From Bolinopsis microptera (Eukaryota; Ctenophora; Tentaculata; Lobata; Bolinopsidae), in contig NC_087075.1 in the NCBI RefSeq assembly GCF_026151205.1, forward strand, positions 7,830,858-7,894,857: a stretch of DNA of 64,000 nucleotides, written 5' to 3'. This document shows positions 19,741-29,597 of the stretch, in pieces. Made by a program: the position numbers and the translations under genes. A model generated the notes under the pieces. It did no database searches. It was not told the DNA's origin and worked only from the letters and a program-made list of their open reading frames with translations. Every line of letters begins with the position of its first letter. Position 1 is the stretch's first letter.

Positions 19741-20738
19741 TCAGATGAGGTGGTATTGCGTAGATATTATTATGTGGTTCAACAAATCGTCCTTGGATTT
19801 AGGATTACAGTCACAGTACTCGCAGCCATGATACAGCCCACTATGATTATGAATCAACATATGCCTTTTCAAAGATCCAGCTGTCTTCACTTTAATGTCG
19901 CAGAGAGTACAGCACAGTAAGGTTTATCTCCGGTGTGTATCAGTTCGTGACGAGCAAGATTGCTCGATTGATTTGATTTATAATCACAAAAACTGCACGA
20001 ATAAGGTTTCTCTCCTGTGTGTGTCCGTTTGTGAGAAGCAAGATTGCTCGAGTGATGTGATTTAAAATCACACAAACTGCAAGAATAATATTTCTCTGCT
20101 GTGTGTGTCCGTTTGTGAGAAGCAAGATTGTCCGAGTGATTTGATTTATAATCACACAAACTGCAAGAATAAGGTTTCTCCCCGGTGTGTGTCCGTTTGT
20201 GACGAGCAAGATTGCCCGAGTGATTTGATTTATAATCACACAGACTGCAAGAATAAGGTTTTTCTCCGGTGTGTGTTCGTTTCTGTTTTTTCAACTTCTG
20301 TTTATTCCCAGACGGAGTGGTTTCTCCAATAGATAGAGTTTCAGCCTGAATACCAAAATCAGACTCGGTAGGTATAGGAACAGAAGAAGAATTTCTTTTC
20401 GCAGGTCTTACATTCGATGATTTTAGAGCAAGATTACAGTTATCACACTGAAGTTCTTTATAGTCCAAAGGTTCAGCTTTAGCCAGGACGTCACGGAAAA
20501 TCCTGACATCCTCCATCTTTGCAACTTCACCTACTTGGTTGAGGTGTTCTGAACCAGCTTCAACCTGATCACATAGCACGGCTTCATCTTTCATAAGTTT
20601 GTTATTTTCGTCGTTTTCCTCACATTTACAAGTGCATGATGATGATGACCAGGTTGAAGTAGGGTTAACTTGTTGAGCGTCTTTCATCTCCTCTTTGATA
20701 TCTACCCCCTCAAACATTTCTGTTTTTTCAAGTGACAT
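19741..20738 (-). CDS. C2H2 zinc-finger protein, family 1 copy 2, frameshifted near the C-terminus
   Basis: The uninterrupted frame is 19887..20738, 283 residues. It starts at an ATG two bases after an acceptor, so an upstream non-coding exon is likely. The N-terminal half is acidic/polar with no KRAB, SCAN or BTB domain but with a CxC...CDNC cysteine set. Four C2H2 fingers follow, joined by the HTGEKPYSC linker and rich in YKSNxSxNLAxHKRTH, as in DNA-binding transcription factors. After the fourth linker the frame ends at a TGA, while another frame continues from about 19905 to 19741 with [17 protein letters not shown] and a further CxxC finger. A 2-base TG insertion explains the shift, and copy 3 has the same insertion. 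Confidence 0.75.
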
Positions 20739-21090
20739 TCCTGATAGAAATTTTTGTATTAATTTATTTAATGTTCTTTACGTCTTTAGCGAGTAAAATT
20801 AAAAATAACAGGATTATGTATTATAATTTGTAACTACTCAATCATCAAATTATTAAATAAAATATATAATCGAGCCACAAATTGTATTTAGCAATTAACC
20901 AAAATTAATAGAGTACACTCTAAAGTTTGCAGTATCGTTCAAATATTTTGTTGGATAACTGACAAGATTTTGAAAGTTATCAAAATTCTGTCCCGAGTAA
21001 ATCTATCGAACATGCTATAATATAATATAATGTTTTAATGTATTAACTAGCGAAGTTCTCCTTCCTGAATCTCTTGGATTAAACTACAGT

Positions 21091-22352
21091 TCAGATGAGG
21101 TGGTATTGCCTAGATCTTATGTGGTTCAACAAATCGTCCTTGGATTTAGGATTACAGTCACAGTACTCGCAGCCATACAGCCCACTATGAATCAACATAT
21201 GCCTTTTCAAAGATCCAGCCGTCTTCACTTTAATGTCGCAGAGAGTACAGCACAGAAAGGTTTATCTCTGGTGTGTGTCCGTTTGTGAGTAGTAAGATTG
21301 CTCGAGTGATTTGATTTATAATCACACAAACTGCAAGAATAAGGTTTCTCCCCGGTGTGTGTCCGTTCGTGATTAGCAAGAAAACTCGATCGATTCGATT
21401 TATAATCACAAAAACTGCAAGAATAAGGTTTCTCCCCGGTGTGTGTCCGTTTGTGACGAGCAAGATCGCTCGATCGATTCGATTTATAATCACAAAAACT
21501 GCAAGAATAAAGTTTATCTCCGGTATGTATCAGTTCGTGACGAACAATATCGCTCGATTTATTTGAATTATAATCACACAAACTGCAAGAATAAGGTTTC
21601 TCCCCGGTGTGTGTCCGTTTGTGACGAACAATATCACTCGATTGATTTGATTTATAATCACACAAACTGCAAGAATAAGGTTTCTCTCCGGTGTGTGTCC
21701 GTTCGTGACGAGCAAGATTGCTCGATTGATTTGATTTATAATCACACAGACTGCAAGAATAAGGTTTCTCCCCGGTGTGTGTCCATTTGTGACAAGCAAG
21801 ACCACTCGATCGATTCGATTTATAATCACACAGACTGCAAGAATAAGGCTTTTCTGTTCGTTTCTGTTTTTTCAACCTATGTTTAGTCCCAGACGGAGTG
21901 GTTTCTCCAATAGATAGAGTTTCAGCCTGAATACCACAATCAGACTCGGTAGGTATAGGAACAGAAGAAGAATTTCTTTTCGCAGGTCTTACATTCGATG
22001 ATTTTAGAGCAAGATTACAGTTATCACACTGAAGTTCTTTATAGTCCAAAGGTTCAGCTTTAGCCAGGACGTCACGGAAAATTCTGACATCCTCCATCTT
22101 TGCAACTTCACCTACTTGTTTGAGGTGTTCTGAACCAGCTTCAACCTGATCACATAGCACGGCTTCATCTTTCATAAGTTTGTTATTTTCGTCGTTTTCC
22201 TCACATTTCAGGTTGTTATTTTCGTCGTCTTCCTCACATTTACAAGTACATACTGATGATAACCAGGTTGAAGTAGGGTTAACTGGTTGGTCGTCTGTCA
22301 TCTCTTCTTTGATATCAACCCCATCAAACTTTTCTGTTTTTTCAAGTGACAT
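21091..22352 (-). CDS. C2H2 zinc-finger protein, family 1 copy 3, seven fingers
   Basis: The uninterrupted frame is 21225..22352, 375 residues. The N-terminal acidic region matches copy 2 and has an extra internally repeated CEENDENN segment. Seven near-identical 28-residue C2H2 fingers follow ([10 protein letters not shown] core, HTGEKP linkers), so three fingers were gained or lost relative to copy 2. The frame closes at [12 protein letters not shown] because of the same 2-base insertion as in copy 2; the displaced continuation (21091 to about 21250) still encodes a finger and C-terminal tail. Its role would be sequence-specific DNA binding in the nucleus. The repeat-rich array favours unequal crossing-over. 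Confidence 0.75.
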
Positions 22353-22498
22353 TCCTGATAGAAATTTATTAATGTTCTTTACGTATTTAGCAATCAGAAA
22401 TAAAAATAACAGGATTATGTATTATAATTTGTAACTACTCAATCATCAAATTATTAAATAAAATAAATAATCAAGCCACAAATTTTATTTAGCAATTA

Positions 22499-22746
22499 GG
22501 GGTCGTTCACATATCACTTAATCAGTCGAGGGGGGTTTCCAAATGATTACGGTTGATTACGGAGGGGGTTTGGTTGTTGGTCACGAAATCAAATTTTCCT
22601 TTTTACCCTCTAGAAAAATAACAATTTTGACAATATTACGAAACATTGCTGTCAGGAGGGGGGGGATTGGGTCTTGATTACGGTTGATTACGGAGGGGGG
22701 AGGAAGAATTGCTAAAATATTGATTACGTAATATGTGGACGACCCC
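22499..22746. mobile_element. MITE with GGGGTCGTYCACATATYAC terminal inverted repeats, copy 1
   Basis: Left end GGGGTCGTTCACATATCAC and right end (reverse complement) GGGGTCGTCCACATATTAC, flanked by TA on both sides. The 248-bp element is non-coding and includes internal G-rich segments around GATTACGGAGGGGG. TIRs of this general type occur on ISL2EU/Harbinger-like elements, but I cannot confirm the superfamily. A relative lies at 37891-38062. Confidence 0.85.
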
Positions 22747-23678
22747 TAATAGGAGTTCTGATAAACCGTTATAGCAAGGTTGCTCTGAACGATCTCTCAT
22801 TACAGATAAAGTATTTGAAAACTACACTGAACACATAAAAGAACATCCTGTGCTATAATTGACATACATTTTAAGCGAACATAGACTCCAGGCCATGCTG
22901 CATTGCGATTAGACCTTTACCTTTGCTTTAGACATTGATAATAATAGATAATTGTGCGCCATGCGTTTATATTTGCCGCGCGGCGCCAAGCACCTAGTTT
23001 TGAAGACATTTGGAGTTAGCGCCAACGGTTTCAACTGTGCAGATTGTGACCAGCCCAAATCCTTCATGAATCTAGCGGACCTCGTGGTCGTGTAGAAAAG
23101 TTAGGTTCTTTGTTTTTATTCTCATTTGTGATTTGAGCACAAGCACTATCAAACTTAAGATACTAGATGCTAAGAAATATTGTCATGTTTTTGAGTACTG
23201 ATACATAATATTAACATTTTGCAGAACAAGCTAATGAACATTTCTTGGACTTAATTGTTCATTTCACCAGCACAGGTGTCGGAGAACTCTCTTTTTACAG
23301 AACCTGATTATGAATAGTTGTACTCCCAAGTCCTAACATAGTTTCTAGCAGATCGAATAACCTTTTCATCAGAAACATAATAAAATTAAACATTTTCATC
23401 AGACATAATAAAACATAACATCAAACATGATAATAATAGAAGTAAGATTAGATTCAGTCTCTTAGGAAGATATTTATGTACAGTTTGTTGAACTCCGCTA
23501 TCATTCAATCAAACGTCACTGATCTATTTGAAAATCAGATCGGTCCTAATGGTCGGTCTCCACGCAACGTTTCTTTCTCAGGTTCCTGAATATTCTGGTA
23601 TCAATTATAGAAAGCAATCTATAGAAAGTAATCTAATTATAGCAAGTAATTTATTACTGAAGAATAGAAAAGACATAC
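22747..23678. other. No supported gene
   Basis: AT-rich sequence. Downstream exons of the coiled-coil gene could lie at its right edge; see that entry. Confidence 0.4.
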
Positions 23679-23923
23679 CAACCCACAGATCTCTCAATCC
23701 CAGAAAAATGTAAATTTTTGACGGACTAGTAAATTTCCCGTAATTTGCATCATTTTATACAAGTATATGTATTTAATATGTATTTATAATTTAGATTAGA
23801 TTGTATTACAGAAGCTGCTAAATTGTGGGCTAAACGCAACTATCACGGACATATAGACATGTCCGGCCGATAGAATTAAAAGTTTTACAGTACTCAATCG
23901 TTTCTGTTTCATGTAGAACATAC

Positions 23924-26841
23924 CAATTCTTAGAATTAGACGAGAAGGAGTTTGAAAGGAGTATAGTCTTTCCTCGTTCTCCCGGCAGCTTCATTCCCTT
24001 TTCTTGCTCTGAAAAATGATTGAGTCAAATCACTCAACTATATTATGCTGTGTATTCTTAAAGTTAATAACTACAGTCCATTAATTCCATGGAAGTAAGA
24101 TGAGAAATCACCTCATTTTGATGTAACAGAAATCGATATGAGTGTGAGAATCAAGGCTGTACGACTTTAAGGCGGCGCCCTACGAAACAGGACTCTTGAG
24201 CGTGGAAATGAAAAAAAAATAAGGCAGCTTTAAAAATGGAGAGTTGTTTTCGATCAATCTTGTTTAACAACTGCATATTGCATGAGCCCAATTAATCAGT
24301 TCATTAGTGGACATAGCTGTGTTATAATAATATCACCGCTCAAGAGGCAGAGCCACCCTGAGAGTTAGAGTCTCACATCATATAGCACCGACCGCTAATC
24401 GAATATCTTTGACGTTTAATAATTATTCACCTGGTGAAATAGATCCTGTCGCTGCATTGTTAATGTTATCATTTTCTTCATAACCAATTTCCTCGTTGTC
24501 TCCATTTTCGGACCCAGCACTATCATAATCGCATCCGCGGGAGGTTTGGGTACCTGCCTCCTTCGTTATTTTTTCCTCCATTCTCTGCTTATTGTCCAGT
24601 ACTAAAACATTGACATTAAAAATTGTTTGATAATTATAACCAGATCATGAGAAACATCGGAATATGGTCAAAAAACCGTCAGAACTAATGTAAAATTGAC
24701 TCACAAGACGCTCTCAGCTTCTCTTGTAGCTCCTTTATGGTGTTCTCAAGATCAGTAAACTTTCGCTTCCTGAGACGCAAACCTTGATTAGAGAATAGTG
24801 AGTGTCTCCTGGGGAAGCACATAAGGTGTTTCATAGTAATAGTTTACCGTTGCATTATACATATTTCCATTGCAGGAATAGAGTAAAAACTAAAAACTGA
24901 AACCTGTCAGCATCCATCGGGGACTTGGATTTTCTTTTTTCCTTTCTCCTGACATTGTTTATCCATTTTCTTAGCTGGTCCAGCAGTGCCTTTTCTATTT
25001 CCTCCTGGTTATTGTTACTATTATTATTATTAGATATTTAGAGATTTTTATGAGCAAATTATAACACGCCTCAAATCCGGTCTGATGCGAGACCCGGACA
25101 ATAACCAAGATGCAAAATGTAATATTATTCTAAGAATAGTTAGTATTACAGTGTATACTGTATGTTGAATGCAAGTCCACTCACTGGTAGTGGCTGACTC
25201 CACATAAAGATTTTGCTCGCTTCACAGTATAACCAGTCTCGGACATGGATATTATTGCGGTCAATATTGCTCACATCACCGTCCCATCTTTCTTTCAGAG
25301 CTGTGAACACTCCGTTCAACCTGAGATTATTGCGGTCAATATTGCTCACATTACCGCCCCATCTTTCTTTCAGAGCTGTGAACACTCCGTTCAACCTGAG
25401 ATTATTGCGGTCAATATTGCTCACATTACCGCCCCATCTTTCTTTCAGAGCTGTGAACACTCCGTTCAACCTGAGATTATTGCGGTCAATATTGCTCACA
25501 TTACCGCCCCATCTTTCTTTAAGAGCTGTGAACACTCCGTTCAACCTGAGATTATTGCGGTCAATATTGCTCACATTACCGCCCCATCTTTCTTTAAGAG
25601 CTGTGAACACTCCGTTCAACCTGAAATTATTGCGGTCAATATTGCTCACATCATCACCCCATGTTCCTTTCAGAGCTGTGAACACTCCGTTCAACCTGAA
25701 ATTATTGCGGTCAATATTGCTCACATTACCGCCCCATGTTCCTTTCAGAGCTGTGAACACTCCGTTCAACCTGAGATTATTGCGGTCAATATTGCTCACA
25801 TTACCGCCCCATCTTTCTTTAAGAGCTGTGAACACTCCGTTCAACCTGAGATTTCCTATATATAGGTTTATGTATATTATATTAACAAGATACTGATAGG
25901 AAATAAGGTAGATTTTTTTCTATTCACACCCTTTTGTAAAAAGGTAGATTTTTTATGTACTGTTATCTATTGTTAGTGCCTCAACAATGCTTAAACGTAA
26001 AGTTTCACTTTCATAGTTCTCACTCAAAGTGTATGACATTACCTCCACGTGAATCTTCTGTTTTTCAGATTCTCCTCGATCTCCATGCTGAACTTCTGAA
26101 AATATTAAAGCGATCATCTCAAAGACATTAACTATTCGCTTTCGTTTATCTTTTTATGGCTGGTTTGTAACTCATTGGTTAATGTGCACTGTACTTTTTT
26201 AGAACACAGGGAGTAACAGAGAATGGGATTCAAAGCCACGGCTTAAAAAATATCAATTGTACCTCAGGCTGCAAGATGTCAATGCCTGGACATAGCAAAG
26301 GGGCTGGTTTTCTCCGGTTGACACGACCAGCCTTTTTCTTTGTTTCACTTTCGTTTCTCTCGGTATCGAGGATGTCCTAAGGGTGATGATATCATGGTAT
26401 CAGTTTTTTAAACACGTTTCTTGTTAATTTATTAATTCCAAGCCATTCAGCCATTGTCAAAGCAGAACATATTTTTAGATGGAAAGTTGATATTATCTTT
26501 ATTAAATACCTCTCTCTCGGCTAAAATAATTGGTCTACAAATAATTTCGTACCCCATTGCTGATCCTGTGATTCGTTTCTTCTTCCGCGAGAAAATCCGT
26601 CCCTACTTCGACTTGTAAACCCTCCTCTAACTGAATTATAAGAATTAACAATTATTAATGATCGTGAAAACTGAAACTCGAATACATACGCATCATATCA
26701 CTTTCCGACCGTTTCTTACCTATATCTTATGGATTTTAATGTAGTAATGTCTAGATCTGTCACGATATAACTTGATTATTCGTGTTTGATGAAATTCCTA
26801 AGAATCATAATTACCGCAAGTATCAGTAGAGTATCCTCCAT
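23924..26841 (-). CDS. Basic/coiled-coil protein with eight 25-residue repeats (at least nine exons, 3' end unresolved)
   Basis: Exons by GT-AG sites: 26815..26841 (ATG at 26841), 26553..26630, 26263..26376, 26043..26095, 25185..25845, 24904..25004, 24705..24808, 24431..24601 and 23924..24008. All successive phases agree, giving more than 464 codons with no stop, which is strong evidence of a real gene. The order is: acidic start, Lys/Arg-rich stretch, 25-residue repeats with core NGVFTALKERWGG, DQLRKWINNVRRKEKRKSKS, a basic-then-leucine-heptad segment (RLRKRKFTDLENTIKELQEK) resembling a bZIP or coiled coil, and an acidic Asn/Gly/Glu-rich tail. A nuclear role is plausible; I do not recognise the family. 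A possible continuation is exon 23679..23725, then an exon starting at about 23656 with an early stop. The first exon is the least certain. Confidence 0.7.
25249..25845 (-). repeat. 75-bp in-frame tandem repeat inside the coiled-coil gene
   Basis: Eight units of 75 bp. Substitutions change the codons for ER/GT, GGNV/GDDV/DGDV and LR/FR. Each unit begins after YTCAG|G, identical in phase to the acceptor inferred for the first unit. Confidence 0.95.
26160..26245 (+). repeat. Possible tRNA-derived SINE head
   Basis: TAACTCATTGGTTAATGTGC resembles an RNA polymerase III A box and GGGATTCAAAGCC, about 50 bases downstream, resembles a B box. Spacing is longer than in a normal tRNA and no cloverleaf is evident. 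It lies between exons 3 and 4 of the coiled-coil gene. Confidence 0.3.
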
Positions 26842-27004
26842 TTTATGCTTGACAAGTCTTCTGCCCATTAGTTACAAGGCAATTTTATTGATTAGTAAGG
26901 ACAACTTTCTTTCCCAGAAAACATTCATCAGGCCAACTTAAGTAAAACATGTCAACATGATTAATCTATACATTGACCTCTTAATCAGTATAGTCAGAGT
27001 AATG

Positions 27005-27218
27005 GGAGACTACAGACTGAAATAACTGTAGTCACTACAGACTGTAGTCACTGTAGACACTACAGACTGTAGTAGTCACTGTAGTCACTACAGACTGTAG
27101 TAGTCACTGTAGTCACTACAGACTGTAGTCACTTTCGTCACTACAGACTATAGTCACTGTAGTCACTACAGACTGTAGTAGTCACTGTAGTCACTGTAGT
27201 CACTGTAGTCACTACAGC
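27005..27218. repeat. Minisatellite of GTAGTCACTACAGACT-type units
   Basis: Alternating ACTGTAGTCAC and TACAGACTGTAGT blocks, partly palindromic (CTGTAGTCACTACAG), repeated about ten times. Confidence 0.9.
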
Positions 27219-27551
27219 CCAAACTTATGTCTCCTTGCTTTATGAAACATTAAAGTAACAATTCATGTAGCTTAAAAGATCAGAATACTGATATTACGGT
27301 GGCTTTATATAAACAACAAAAGAACAAACGAGCTCCGACCAAGTTGTGGTCTGAAATTCCTAAATATTCCTTTCCCGTTATAGTAATTCAAGCGGGCAAC
27401 GAAATTCAAACAAAAGAAAGAATTTAAGAAAAAGGAGTGGCCTACATTTTTTATGCCTCGTGAAAAAGGTTTGGACTTTGGTGTTAATTTTCTGGGTTCA
27501 GTCAATGGCCTTTATTGGTTGGAACAGCACCCGAAGCGCTATAAAGCAAAT

Positions 27552-27797
27552 TTAGAAATTTTTAGAATCTAAATCCTCACTGACCTTAATATCTTCATGA
27601 TGTGTTTCGATATGTTCAATGAAATAACTTTCATAAAGAAAATGAGCTTCACATTTTGGACATATAAAAACATGCGATTCTCCAGTAAGTTCATCTTCCT
27701 CAGTTTTTATTTCCATTTTGATTGGTGAATCAGGGCCCTCATTCTTTACTTCGGCTGATTCGTTTAGAGTATTTTTACTCTGCATTGGCATAGCCAT
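27552..27797 (-). pseudogene. Zinc-finger family 2, truncated member
   Basis: 81 codons starting at an ATG (27797) shortly after an acceptor (AATATTTACAG). It matches the N-terminus of the 34.6-kb member (MPMQS, TGxSHxFICPKCEAHFLYES) and ends after the first C2H2 finger with a stop. No further fingers follow on the left, so it is either a minimal one-finger protein or a truncated duplicate. Confidence 0.7.
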
Positions 27798-28413
27798 ATA
27801 TCCTGTAAATATTGATGTAAAACTCTCACAATTTTAATGAAACTCATTGATGGAAGAAAAATCATCAATCTGCAATTTTGAATAGGACTGACTATATTAT
27901 TTAATATAATATATTATATGGTATATAATAGGTAATTTTCAACGTTTTTGTAAGTTGATTGTTATAAATTGATGGACTGTAGAATTATCAATAATTAATC
28001 ATCATGATAGCGACACCAACAAAGTTAAAATTGAAGAATGAAACAGGTTTTTAAAAACTTAAAATAAATGTGATAAACAAATTCCATAAAAAACTTCCAT
28101 TAATTTTTAGAAGAGATTTAATAAAATGAATTATCCACCGCATATTTTTTTCATACCGGAGACAGTAGTTGCAAACATAAATTCTGATTGGTGAATCACC
28201 AGTCATTACTAAATGTAAGCCAGTAATAACATCTAGTTTGTTAACAGAGCATCATTCATATCCAAACATCTAATACTGGAATATTAGTTCTTCGGTTTCA
28301 ATCTTATCAAAACGGTCGTGTCAGTAATCTGTATTAAACAGAATACTGACTACACAGTACACAGTTATATTTCTGAGGGAGTGTCAGATTCGTTGAAATT
28401 TACATAATATTAT
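27798..28413. other. Non-coding, duplicated flank of the zinc-finger genes
   Basis: Segments around 28080-28190 and 28320-28412 are homologous to 31600-31650, 32755-32906 and 34556-34580. Here they lack the two transposons present there, so they give the empty target sites. Confidence 0.75.
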
Positions 28414-29151
28414 TTAGGGTCCTGTTGCAGCGTGCATACTACGACGATGTCTGTCCAGACAATCTTTCCTATAGCACTTATATGGACAGTTGACACATTT
28501 ATACGGTTTTTCTCCAGTATGAATCATCAGATGACGTTTAAGATTATGTTTCTGAGTGAAAGACAACGAACATTCCTTGCACTTGTTTGGCTTCACTCCA
28601 GAATGAGTCCTCTCGTGTGAGACAAGATTATATTTCTGAGCAAAATTTAGGGAGCATGTTCTACACTTATATGGTTTATGTGTAGTGTGGGTCCTCTGAT
28701 GTCTATTAAGATTAGATTTCCCAGTAAATGATAAGGAGCATTGTTTGCATTTGAAAAGCTTTTCGCCATGCTGAATACACCGATGACGTATAAGATAAGC
28801 ATTTGAAGAACAAGCATACACACACTTTAAGCATTTGAAAGGTTTCTCCCGACTGTGGATCAGTAAATGTCGTAGAAGGTTTCCTTTCCGGAAAAATGTG
28901 AGGGAGCAAACATCACATTGAAATTGCTTTTCTTGCAGAACTGTCTTTAAATCGCTTCTATGTTTTGAAGACACATTCTCATGATGATCTTTGATATGTT
29001 CAAAGAATAAAACCTCACACAAAAAATGGGCTTCACATCTGGGACAAATCAAACCCACTGATTTCCCAGTATATTCCTCCTGTTCTGTTTTTGTTTCCAT
29101 ATTGATCGGATTTAAAACAGCAACGTAGAGCTGTTTACTTCGTAGAATCAT
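28414..29151 (-). CDS. C2H2 zinc-finger protein, family 2, seven fingers
   Basis: 245 residues. The ATG lies seven bases after an acceptor (TTGTTTGCAG), so an upstream non-coding exon is probable. An N-terminal degenerate acidic segment with METKTEQEEYTGKS is shared with the other family members. Finger 1 (ICPRCEAHFLCE...H) stands apart. Six more canonical C2H2 fingers follow with partial HTGEKPYKC linkers, ending HRRSMHAATGP. It probably binds DNA in the nucleus. The 34.6-kb paralogue shares the last two fingers almost exactly. No broken positions were seen. Confidence 0.85.
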   Translation of the reverse strand: MILRSKQLYVAVLNPINMETKTEQEEYTGKSVGLICPRCEAHFLCEVLFFEHIKDHHENVSSKHRSDLKTVLQEKQFQCDVCSLTFFRKGNLLRHLLIHSREKPFKCLKCVYACSSNAYLIRHRCIQHGEKLFKCKQCSLSFTGKSNLNRHQRTHTTHKPYKCRTCSLNFAQKYNLVSHERTHSGVKPNKCKECSLSFTQKHNLKRHLMIHTGEKPYKCVNCPYKCYRKDCLDRHRRSMHAATGP

Positions 29152-29597
29152 GGCTAACCTGCAAACAATTTGTAAGCGTACAAATTCTTACTAACTTACA
29201 TTATACTGATAAAGTGAGTGTAGCAGCATCAGCAGGATATATTGAACTCACAATTAAATTCATTTATATATTAAGTTTAAGAGCGTTATTATCTTTTGTT
29301 GAGGGATAATTGACTATAATTTTATATATCAAAGGATATCAAACATAAGTTTTAAAAACTTAATGTTTTCTTAAATCAATCAAATCTATGAACAGCACCT
29401 TCTCTATGCAGTAAAACGAATCGAAAACACTTTAAAACGATTATCATTTATTTTAGACTAATCAAATGAAAACAGAAAATGGTACTGAGCTTAAAGTTAC
29501 ACAATGTTCAAGTGCCAATAAAAGTTGACTCCTTAAGTCCTAGTGCACAAGAAAAGTAAAAAAATCGATATTCAATAGCTAAACAGCAATAAAAGAC
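29152..29597. other. No gene seen
   Basis: AT-rich spacer between the zinc-finger gene and the BTB gene, both on the - strand. Confidence 0.4.

Larger units (their letters stand above)
19384..22498 (-). repeat. Tandem duplication carrying zinc-finger family 1
   Basis: The non-coding block following the coding start (CATTCCTGATAGAAATTT ... GTTCAGATGAGG) is repeated at 19384-19750, 20739-21100 and partly at 22353-22498, with only scattered differences. Unit length is about 1.36 kb for the first step and 1.61 kb for the second, the difference being mainly extra finger repeats. Confidence 0.85.

Noticed and set aside
25213-25896. Open + strand frames of 206-227 codons over the 75-bp repeats
   Set aside because: A 75-bp repeat keeps any stop-free frame open. 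Only the - strand frame joins flanking exons with correct splice sites and phase.
27005-27218. CRISPR-like regular repeats
   Set aside because: Units are directly tandem with no unique spacers, and the context is clearly eukaryotic.
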